DNA of 64,000 bases. It comes from Reticulitermes speratus. Lineage: Eukaryota; Arthropoda; Insecta; Blattodea; Rhinotermitidae. Made by a program: the position numbers and the translations under genes. The notes beneath the pieces are model-generated. The model was given only the letters and a program-made list of their open reading frames with translations. It was not told the origin of the DNA and searched no databases. The DNA is taken from assembly GCA_021186555.1 (NCBI GenBank), contig JAJKFL010000004.1, forward strand, positions 13,518,779 through 13,582,778. Reading direction: 5' to 3'. Positions 55,761-64,000 of the stretch are shown here, piece after piece (position 1 is the first letter of the stretch; every line of letters begins with the position of its first letter).

Positions 55761-56560
55761 CACCGGCCAATGCTGAAGGTACCGGCCAATGCTGAAGGTA
55801 CCGGCCAATGCTGACAGGCACCGGCCAATGCTGAAGGTACCGGCCAATGCTGAAGGTACCGGCCAATGCTGAAGGTACCGGCCAATGCTGACAGGCACCG
55901 GCCAATGCTGAAGGTACCGGCCAATGCTGAAGGTACCGGCCAATGCTGAAGGTACCGGCCAATGCTGACAGGCACCGGCCAATGCTGAAGGCACCGGCCA
56001 ATGCTGACAGGCACCGGCCAATGCTGACAGGCACCGGCCAATGCTGAAGGTACCGGCCAATGCTGAAGGTACCGGCCAATGCTGACAGGCACCGGCCAAT
56101 GCTGAAGGTACCGGCCAATGCTGAAGGTACCGGCCAATGCTGACAGGCACCGGCCAATGCTGAAGGTACCGGCCAATGCTGAAGGTACCGGCCAATGCTG
56201 AAGGTACCGGCCAATGCTGACAGGCACCGGCCAATGCTGAAGGCACCGGCCAATGCTGACAGGCACCGGCCAATGCTGACAGGCACCGGCCAATGCTGAC
56301 AGGCACCGGTCAATGCTGACAGGCACCGGCCAATGCTGAAGGCACCGGCCAATGCTGATGGCACCGGCCAATGCTGAAGGCACCGGCCAATGCTGAAGGC
56401 ACCGGCCAATGCTGACAGGTACCGGCCAATGCTGAAGGCACCGGCCAATGCTGACAGGTACCGGCCAATATTGAAGGTACCGTCCAATGCTGAAGGCACC
56501 GGCCAATGCTGAAGGTACCGGTCAATGCTGACAGGCACCGGCCATGCTGATAGACACCGG
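55761..56560. repeat. Mixed 19/20-bp array, about 42 copies
   Basis: Two unit forms alternate: ACCGGCCAATGCTGAAGGT or -GGC (19 bp) and ACCGGCCAATGCTGACAGGC (20 bp). Some blocks of the order repeat exactly, for example 55800-55985 and 56080-56240. The minus strand has no stop in any frame of the unit, so frames of 187, 267 and 305 codons overlap; their overlap and pure repetition argue against a gene. Confidence 0.96.
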
Positions 56561-56575
56561 CCACCCTGACTTCCG

Positions 56576-57090
56576 ATTTTGATGGCTTTCCTCAGTAACA
56601 GTAAACTGACACTAAAATGGCGTTTAGAACGGTTCACAAGTCACGCAGACAGGTGTCGTGTGCACAACTGTAAATAACGTAAGTACCTGGACCAGTTCCC
56701 GTAATCACTCTTTATATGACAGACTGACCAGATGACGGCCGGAATGTTTTGCGCCGAAACGTGTTGTCAGTGCCTGTACGAGCAAGACAGTAACACACCG
56801 GTGTGTGAGCGACAGCCTGGCTCTGTACAGTGCATCGCACATCTGGCCACAACACATTTCATTGCGTTGCAGTTCTAACATCGGTAGCACTCCGCGGTAT
56901 TGTTAATGTAGCTGAGCGAGCGTTGTTAAATAAATCGAGAAAGCTTTTTGGTTCCGGTTACGCCACTGACTGACTGGGCTTGTTGACCCCTTCGGCCTGA
57001 CGGGCTCATTCTGAAAGTTCACCTTTCGTTTCCACTTCCACCGGCCGCCCGCCGACTGGCATTTCCCGGATGTGAGGCGTGCTGCAGACT
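56576..57090. other. No recognisable gene
   Basis: About 515 bp. The stretch CGGCCGGAATGTTTTGCGCC then GAAACGTG near 56735-56765 again shows the CCGAAACGTG motif. No element ends could be placed. Confidence 0.35.
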
Positions 57091-57091
57091 G

Positions 57092-57888
57092 CGAGCGACA
57101 GGACAGACTTAGTGACGGCCACGGACTGCAGACAGAAACTAGGAGAGCTGTGAAGATGCGAGCGACAGGACAGAGACGGCCACGGACTGCAGACAGAAAC
57201 TAGGAGAGCTGTGAAGATGCGAGCGACAGGACAGACTTAGTGACGGCCACGGACTGCAGACAGAAACTAGGAGAGCTGTGAAGATGCGAGCGACAGGACA
57301 GACTTAGTGACGGCCACGGACTGCAGACAGAAACTAGGAGAGCTGTGAAGATGCGAGCGACAGGACAGACTTAGTGACGGCCACGGACTGCAGACAGAAA
57401 CTAGGAGAGCTGTGAAGATGCGAGCGACAGGACAGACTTAGTGACGGCCACGGACTGCAGACAGAAACTGGGAGAGCTGTGAAGATGCGAGCGACAGGAC
57501 AGACTTAGTGACGGCCACGGACTGCAGACAGAAACTGGGAGAGCTGTGAAGATGCGAGCGACAGGACAGACTTAGTGACGGCCACGGACTGCAGACAGAA
57601 ACTAGGAGAGCTGTGAAGATGCGAGCGACAGGACAGACTTAGTGACGGCCACGGACTGCAGACAGAAACTGGGAGAGCTGTGAAGATGCGAGCGACAGGA
57701 CAGACTTAGTGACGGCCACGGACTGCAGACAGAAACTAGGAGAGCTGTGAAGATGCGAGCGACAGGACAGACTTAGTGACGGCCACGGACTGCAGACAGA
57801 AACTAGGAGAGCTGTGAAGATGCGAGCGACAGGACAGACTTAGTGACGGCCACGGACTGCAGACAGGAACTAGGAGAGCTGTGAAGAT
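57092..57888. repeat. 67-bp tandem repeat, 12 copies
   Basis: The unit is CGAGCGACAGGACAGACTTA, then GTGACGGCCACGGACTGCAG, then ACAGAAACTAGGAGAGCTGT and GAAGATG. One copy, the second, lacks 7 bp (CTTAGTG). A few read AACTGGG. Nearly identical copies indicate recent growth. Confidence 0.96.
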
Positions 57889-58011
57889 GCCAACATTGCC
57901 TGAGATGTATTTGAAAGACACGACGTTTCGGGAGCGGTTACACTCTCGTCTTCCACTGACTGTCCCTACACTGATCGATACATTGTTATTGTTTATGGTA
58001 ATATTAATGGG

Positions 58012-58242
58012 GTCTAAGGCCGCTCGCTTACTGGGATTGCGGGTTCGAATCCCGCCGGGGCATGGATGTCTGTCTGTTGTGAGTGTTGTGTGTTGTCAGG
58101 TAGAGGTCTCTGCGACGGGCTGATCACTCGTCCAGAGGAGTCCTACCGACTGTGGTGTGTCTGAGTGTGATCGTGAAGTCTCGATAGTGAGGAGGCCTAG
58201 GCCCCCTAGGGGTTGTTGCGACATTGGAAAAAGAAACATTAA
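58012..58242 (+). mobile_element. SINE-3, 5'-truncated, with target duplication
   Basis: Starts in the head (TCTAAGGCCGCTCGCTTACT), B box GGGTTCGAATCCCGCC. The body is CATGGATGTCTGTCTGTTGT through CCTAGGCCCCCTAGGGG. ATTAATGGGG occurs immediately before the element and again at about 58238, a 10-bp target duplication. Confidence 0.85.
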
Positions 58243-58256
58243 TGGGGAAAGGTTAG

Positions 58257-58413
58257 ATTTGACCACTGAGCATTCTGGATGTAGCTAATTTGACCACAGA
58301 GCATTCTGGATGTAGCTAATTTGACCACAGAGCATTCTGGATGTAGCTAATTTGACCACAGAGCATTCTGGATGTAGCTAATTTGACCACAGAGCATTCT
58401 GGATGTAGCTAAT
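58257..58413. repeat. 31-bp tandem repeat, 5 copies
   Basis: The unit is TTTGACCACAGAGCATTCTG then GATGTAGCTAA, nearly perfect in all five copies; the first has ACTGAG. It lies just downstream of the SINE-3 target duplication. Confidence 0.95.
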
Positions 58414-58724
58414 TTTCCACACAGCTTAGTCTGACGTCACAGCTGACGTCCTCAGGCCTGCAAGTAACGTAGTTTGGTAACCGTCGTTTCGGAGTAGCCT
58501 AGTGACTTCAAATTCATCGTATATGAGCTCCAAGGTAAGCGGGACGGAAAAGGTGTGCCCTGAAGGTGGAGGTAGCAGACTACACCGAAACGTCGGTACT
58601 CATTCACCAAATTCCAGGCGTCACTTCCAGAACACTGTATCCATGTTAGAGGTAGCTTCTACGCGAAGTCCCTGTCTAGTGAGCCTTTCTGATCGACGAG
58701 GTTGAAGTCCCTGTATATGTTACG

Positions 58725-58982
58725 AGGGCATATGGGGGGGGGGGGGGAATGGACGTGCACCTCCACTCAATCTTAGCCTCGGCACTAAATGAAGCCGAAC
58801 AATCAGCCTCAATCTCCGACCGTTTTACACGCGGGGAAACAGCCCCCCCTGGAGGCTATTGGGCCCCAGAGCCGGTCTGCACGTTTTCGATAACATAAAT
58901 ATGTTGGCCCTGCCTGAAATCGACGAGTCATAGACTGTGCTGCCTAGAGCCTAGTCACTATACTGACTGAGCTATCCCAACT
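58725..58982 (-). mobile_element. SINE-1 (reverse, diverged)
   Basis: The minus strand head near 58980 is GGGATAGCTCAGTCAGTATA. The B box is not recognisable. The body includes TGCAGACCGGCTCTGGGGCC, CAATAGCCTCC and TTAGTGCCGAGGCTAAGATT. It ends at a poly-G/C run (58733-58747). Confidence 0.65.
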
Positions 58983-59410
58983 TCCTAAGTAGAGTTGCAC
59001 TGAATGAACATTAATCGAACGGAATTCGCGCACAAACTTCGAACATCTTCAAAGTTGACAGACAGACGGACGGACACGACCAGCACAGCAGTGCGTAGCG
59101 ACATCCTTCGGAGGTTCAGTAACAGGGCACTGAACGCATGAGGCAGTGGTCGTGACCAATTATCCACCTGTCGTCCTATTCACACCGAGGAACTCACGTT
59201 GTGCGAAGACCCCCTGGCATCATCCGGGAAGTGAAGCACAAAGGGCAGCTGTGCTTTGCTTATAAGCGGGCGGCAATCTGTACTGCTGGCTGCTTTCAGT
59301 CGCTTACTTGGCTTAATTTGCTGTCTCAAGCACAACTGACGTGTTTCGGGAATGCTTTGATAACGTTGCTGAACAAAGTGTAGCAATCGTTTAAAGACGA
59401 GAACTATGCT
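58983..59410. other. No recognisable gene
   Basis: About 430 bp with ACAGACAGACGGACGGACAC at 59060. Two opposite-strand frames of 60 and 68 codons cover the same bases, and neither has a domain. Confidence 0.35.
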
Positions 59411-59411
59411 G

Positions 59412-60145
59412 AATTATATAAAGACTCAGCTCGTACCGCGCAGTAAACACACTCCGTCTCAGTTATACAAACCAGTCAGTTAATGCTGTACAGTGAAATA
59501 ATCGCTGTTTGTTCTGAGATCCATACAAAACACATAAATACACTGTGTGGGCAGAACCTAGAATTTGTGAATGTTAAACTGGTGGTACATATAGTAACCA
59601 CTGGGGTTTAATTTAAAGACTCAGTCCGTACCGCGCAGTAAACGCACTCCGTCTCAGTTATACAAACCAGTCAGTTAATGCTGTACAGTGAAATAATCGC
59701 TGTTTGTTCTGAGATCCACACAAAACACATAAATACAGTCCGTACCGCGCAGTAAACACACTCCGTCTCAGTTATACAAACCAGTCAGTTAATGCTGTAC
59801 AGTGAAATAATCGCTGCTTGTTCTGAGATCCACACAAAACACATAAATACAGTCCGTACCGCGCAGTAAACACACTACGTCTCAGTTGTACAAACCAGTC
59901 AGTTAATGTTGTACAGTGAAATAATCGCTGTTTGTTCTGAGATCCACACAAAACACATAAATACAGTCCGTACCGCGCAGTAAACACACTCCGTCTCAGT
60001 TATACAAACCAGTCAGTTAATGTTGTACAGTGAAATAATCGCTGTTTGTTCTGAGATCCACACAAAACACATAAATACACTGTGTGGGCAGAACGTAGAA
60101 TTGCTGAATGTTAACTTGGCGGTACATATAGTAACCACTAGGCTG
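59412..60145 (+). mobile_element. TTAA-type VNTR element, 5 units
   Basis: The left end GCTGAATTATATAAAGACTC is followed by one unit with the AGCTCGTACCGCGCAG variant, a tail at 59542, then units at 59623, 59737, 59851 and 59965 and a final tail ending AGTAACCACTAGGCTGTAAC. No intact TTAA pair remains. Confidence 0.85.
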
Positions 60146-60266
60146 TAACGATCGGTACACCACAATTTTCTAGCAACATCTCTCTGCCACGGCCCAGGTG
60201 AAGACAATACAGACATTACCGCTCAGACAGTTTGCACTCAGCTCACATGCAACTTTCCTTCTGTTA

Positions 60267-60368
60267 AATTTCACACTGTTGACACCGTGCATCTTCGTCA
60301 TATTAAATTAAGTTATAGACCAACTGATGCACACTAATGTGCATCAGTTGGTCTATAACTTAATTTAA
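60267..60368. mobile_element. Short palindromic SINE-like element with 13-bp target duplication
   Basis: Head AATTTCACACTGTTGACACC GTGCATCTTCGTCAT, then AAATTAAGTTATAGACCAAC TGATGCACACT and its reverse complement back to AACTTAATTTAA. TTTCCTTCTGTTA occurs at 60254-60266 and 60369-60381. It shares head, outer arm and both termini with 16654-16931 but lacks the inner 170 bp. Confidence 0.85.
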
Positions 60369-60677
60369 TTTCCTTCTGTTAGTCTCTGTCAGTAAACAGT
60401 AAAATACGCCAAAAAATGCGTACAGAAACATTTTGATGTATTGCCGACAGTCAGCTTTGTAAGACACAAATCGAAAGGCGGTGAAACCCCTGTAACATGA
60501 CGTCACTGCCTTGTAAATGCAACTGTTGTTACGTCACGGAGGCCATGTGATAAATCTTATACATGCGAGGATACTGAGACACTAAATGAATGAAGAGCGA
60601 GAGACGGAGAGAGAGAGAGAGTGAATTTGACGGGCCGGGTGTGGGTTGCTGGACAATGCGGTTAGAGACAGGAGAGT

Positions 60678-61068
60678 CAGGGGCGCAACCAAGGAAGGGG
60701 GCTGCATCCCGGCAGCCCCCCCCCCCAAACCCGAAATTAAAAATAACAGATTCTGTAGATATTACGATATCAATAGCTTTACGTGATTTACCCTTCAGCC
60801 GAAATCAGCCACTGAAATCAGCTGATGACCAGTACATTAGAATTTTGAAAAATAAATTAATAAAATTAAAAAAAAACAATAAGATATGACACTGTGATTG
60901 AGTCACGGAACATGTAGTTATATTTGTATGTATATAAATGCAGTTGCAAACAGTGTTATGTTGTACTTACATGATTTTTATAACATTATTTTTTAAATCA
61001 AACACAAATTATATACAGCCTCAGGGTCAGCCCCCCCCCCCCTGAGAAAAATTGTGGGTGCGCATCTG
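60678..61068. mobile_element. hAT-like MITE
   Basis: Left end CAGGGGCGCAACCAAGG; right end, reverse-complemented, CAGATGCGCACCCACAA, each followed within 20-40 bp by a C- or G-rich run. The flanks AGGAGAGT and AGCAGAGC match at 6 of 8. 391 bp; interior AT-rich, no transposase frame. Confidence 0.7.
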
Positions 61069-61565
61069 AGCAGAGCTGGCGGTGTCGCGAAGTGGCCGAC
61101 AGACGGCGGTGGTGGCTGGACAGTTCTATCCCTCCAAGCCACCACTACATCATGTACAACTCTGGCAATGTGTACAATATCCTTAACAGCACTGAAAACT
61201 GAATTTCACGCATTAAAGTTCACCTCACCACTGACGTAACACACTGGCACGCAATGCACACGCAACATCAGCAGACAGAGGGCGCGCAGTACAAGTCACG
61301 TGGAACGAACCAGCCTTCGGGATATCATCGTCAGGAAGTGCAACAAAAACAACATTTCCCCTATTTTCGTACGTTCAACGTAATGCTAATGACATTTAGG
61401 GGAGGTAACGAGGATGGCAGTGGGCCAGTTTAGAGCTTAGTGTTGAGGGCTACAAACAGCGAGAGCAGTCGGTAAACGATTGGCGGACATCACATTGAGG
61501 TCACGGAGCAAGCCGACACAGTTCACACAGAGTTACACTTGGAGTTCTGTTGTGTCCTGAACTTT
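61069..61565. other. No recognisable feature
   Basis: About 500 bp of unique-looking sequence between the hAT-like MITE and the next VNTR element. No repeat or gene was identified. Confidence 0.35.
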
Positions 61566-61567
61566 TC

Positions 61568-62541
61568 AAGTACCGCCATGTTTAACGTTCAACAATTCTA
61601 CGTTCTGCCCACACAGTGCATTTATGTGTTTTGTGTGGATCTCAGAACAAACAGCGATTATTTCACTGTACAACATTAACTGACTGGTTTGTATAACTGA
61701 GACGGAGTGTGTTTACTGCGCGGTACGGACTGTATTTATGTGTAGATCTCAGAACAAACAGCGATTATTTCACTGTACAACATTAACTGACTGGTTTGTA
61801 TAACTGAGACGGAGTGTGTTTACTGCGCGGTACGGACTGTATTTATGTGTTTTGTGTGGATCTCAGAACAAACAGCGATTATTTCACTGTACAACATTAA
61901 CTGACTGGTTTGTATAACTGAGACGGAGTGTGTTTACTGCGCGGTACGGACTGTATTTATGTGTAGATCTCAGAACAAACAGCGATTATTTCACTGTACA
62001 ACATTAACTGACTGGTTTGTATAACTGAGACGGAGTGTGTTTACTGCGCGGTACGGACTGTATTTATGTGTTTTGTGTGGATCTCAGAACAAACAGCGAT
62101 TATTTCACTGTACAACATTAACTGACTGGTTTGTATAACTGAGACGGAGTGTGTTTACTGCGCGGTACGGACTGTATTTATGTGTTTTGTGTGGATCTCA
62201 GAACAAACAGCGATTATTTCACTGTACAACATTAACTGACTGGTTTGTATAACTGAGACGGAGTGTGTTTACTGCGCGGTACGGACTGTATTTATGTGTT
62301 TTGTGTGGATCTCAGAACAAACAGCGATTATTTCACTGTACAACATTAACTGACTGGTTTGTATAACTGAGACGGAGTGTGTTTACTGCGCGGTACGGAC
62401 TGTATTTATGTGTTTTGTGTGGATCTCAGAACAAACAGCGATTATTTCACTGTACAACATTAACTGACTGGTTTGTATAACTGAGACGGAGTGTGTTTAC
62501 TGTGCGGTACGGACTGGATATTTATATATAATTCAGGTTAA
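61568..62541 (-). mobile_element. TTAA-type VNTR element, 8 units
   Basis: Minus orientation: one tail (TACCGCCATGTTTAACG), then eight units whose boundaries (GGTACGGACTGTATTTATG) fall near 61721, 61826, 61940, 62046, 62160, 62274, 62388 and 62502. Two units lack about 9 bp (ATGTGTAGATCTCAG), and those two alternate with full ones. The right end TATATAATTCAGGTTAA has TTAA at 62538-62541. Confidence 0.87.
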
Positions 62542-63445
62542 AGTCGGTTCCCCTGTCAGTATCATCCCACCAGTGCTTATCATCTTAATACTACTGTCAT
62601 CGGGACAGCCTGGGACCCTTCAAAACAAAGCAGTGCTTGCTTTGATATCGAGGGAGCATTTGGAGAGAAAAGGACTTTCACATTGTTTTAGTCTTTGACT
62701 ATGACGAAAATCAAGCTGTACGGAGTTAACACGTTAATGGATCTTCACAGTAAAGCTACAGTCTTGGTACCAATCATCTGCTGGAAGTAAATTCGAAACG
62801 TCTGTCATCACAGAGCTAATGTAGTGGTGCAGTTGGTGTGGAGATGTTGGTAGCATTGATTGAAGATGAGTACGAAGGATAGCAGAAGGCTGGCTGGCTA
62901 GCATTCTGTGTCACAGAATAATAAATGCCAACAGAAACCTGTTGGCTTGCGTGGGACGAAGCAATTGCCGCGGCATGTCCCAGGAAAGTGCAGCAAGCAT
63001 GGCCGACAGAGCTGTTGCTTATTGTTGTGAAGTGACTGGCCCAGTGCTATGTGGCAACACCGAACTCAAGGTATTTCAAATGTCTATGTTGCAACGTCGG
63101 TGAAACTACAGTTCTAGGACTCATTTGTGACTCAACAGTGCCCACGTCACACTCTCTGCCGCGGGGAGAGCTGAGACAGGCCGGGCGGTGTTCCGTGTTG
63201 CCTACATGCACGGCACACCAGCCACGGACAGACTTTCACGTGTTTCCAGCACGTGAGTGACAGTTCTTCGTAAAACAAGACTGCAAGTGGCACACTCGGT
63301 GACGCAGTGAAGACATCACGGAGATGTTCGCTACTTGCAGTACCGTTTTACGACACGTAAATGTACCCTTTTTGCCCATAAGAGCAGTACGACTTCCTTG
63401 TGCCCATTTTGATGGCACAATCACCCAATAAACGTTGTGAATGAG
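62542..63445. other. No recognisable gene
   Basis: About 900 bp. Short frames (62-69 codons) show no domain. No repeats were noticed. Confidence 0.35.
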
Positions 63446-63449
63446 ATAT

Positions 63450-63605
63450 GAGCTCTTCTGGGAATTTACGCAGCGTACATTTGTAGTTTGTTGCAGACGT
63501 TTCGGGACAATCTATCAGTCCAATCTTGAAGGGTCCTGCTTGGCCCTTGAAGATGTGACGGATAGATTGTCACGAAACGTCGGCAACAAACTACCCTGCA
63601 GTGTT
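63450..63605. mobile_element. Palindromic repeat element, decayed
   Basis: CTTCTGGGAATTTACGCAGC, then GTAGTTTGTTGCAGACGTTT and CGGGACAATCTATCAGTCC, mirror GGATAGATTGTCACGAAACG, then TCGGCAACAAACTAC. Same family as 47963-48138 but with a longer loop and one eroded outer arm. Confidence 0.7.
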
Positions 63606-63780
63606 TTAACTTTTTTCCCCAGATGTTAGATTTAAATTTAACGCTAAACAGCAAAGCACGGCGGTCTACATACTTAGATCGTTCGATGAATATCCAACAT
63701 AACGTTACAAAAACTTCGAACTACAAACTTCAATCCATTTATTTGATGAATGGCTTTTGAAATGTCCTAAAATAGGACAA

Positions 63781-64000
63781 TTAACCCTTTAAAGACTGAC
63801 ATTAACATGGATTATATTTAAAGATCCAGTCCGTACCGCGCAGTAAACACACTCCGTCTCAGTTATACAAACCAGTCAGTTAATGTTGTACAGTGAAATA
63901 ATCGCTGTTTGTTCTGCGATCCACACAAAACACATAAATACAGTCCGTACCGCGCAGTAAACACACTCCGTCTCAGTTACACAAACCAGTCAGTTAATGT
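63781..64000 (+). mobile_element. TTAA-type VNTR element, cut by the window edge
   Basis: TTAA at 63781-63784 is followed by CCCTTTAAAGACTGAC, then ATTATATTTAAAGATCCAGT and 114-bp units beginning near 63828 and 63942. The right end lies outside the window. Confidence 0.8.

Noticed and set aside
55703..56637. Minus-strand frames of 187, 267 and 305 codons
   Set aside because: They overlap in different frames of one 19/20-bp array whose sequence lacks stop codons in any minus frame.
63441..63654. Two 62-codon frames with similar peptides on opposite strands
   Set aside because: They are the two arms of a palindromic repeat, so the similarity comes from inversion and not from two genes.

Overview
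This window looks like gene-free, repeat-saturated DNA from an insect, most likely a polyneopteran such as a cockroach, termite or stick insect; the exact group is an inference. Three things point there. First, there is about 7.5 kb of TTAGG, the ancestral insect telomere repeat. Second, there are many decayed copies of a non-LTR (LINE) retrotransposon whose C-terminal reverse-transcriptase tail (YGCETW..., [33 protein letters not shown]) is very common in such genomes. Third, there are several tRNA-headed SINE families. I found no host protein gene, no rRNA, no functional tRNA and no CRISPR array. Almost every long open frame lies inside a tandem array or is a retrotransposon remnant.

Layout: 1-268, a 38-bp array. 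300-990, a LINE tail. 1348-3147, a 62-bp array. 4160-11700, the interstitial TTAGG array, carrying TTAGAATCAGG and TTACAGTGAGG variants and a tandem duplication of about 1.77 kb. 12385-18750, a cluster of non-autonomous DNA transposons (hAT-like, pogo/Tigger-like), a large fold-back element, a palindromic element with 12-bp target duplications, a 17-bp array and a LINE copy. 19265-20981, a compound 114-bp array. 21262-26890, further LINE copies, E-box-rich minisatellites and an 18-copy array grown from the LINE 3' end. 26997-35056, more 114-bp elements, SINEs, and a 24-copy 36-bp array that repeats the last 12 codons of the LINE. 35.1-43.9 kb, mostly unique-looking sequence with small arrays, MITEs and SINEs. 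44.0-47.6 kb, three satellites in or beside SINEs. 48.3-52.0 kb, a 22-bp minisatellite split by a TTAA-flanked, piggyBac-type insertion. 52.7-64 kb, more MITEs, SINEs, 19/20-bp, 67-bp and 31-bp arrays, and three more 114-bp element loci.

The unifying theme is conversion of transposon pieces into tandem satellites. At least five separate arrays can be traced to a segment of a LINE, a SINE or a DNA transposon also seen here in unamplified form. The clearest is 31099-31963. The most widespread is a TTAA-flanked element of roughly 200 bp that carries a 114-bp internal repeat and occurs at nine loci plus one remnant, with 1 to 12 internal units. There is no gene pathway to describe; the window is a record of transposition, nesting and local amplification. 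All family calls come from reading the sequence alone, without database comparison.
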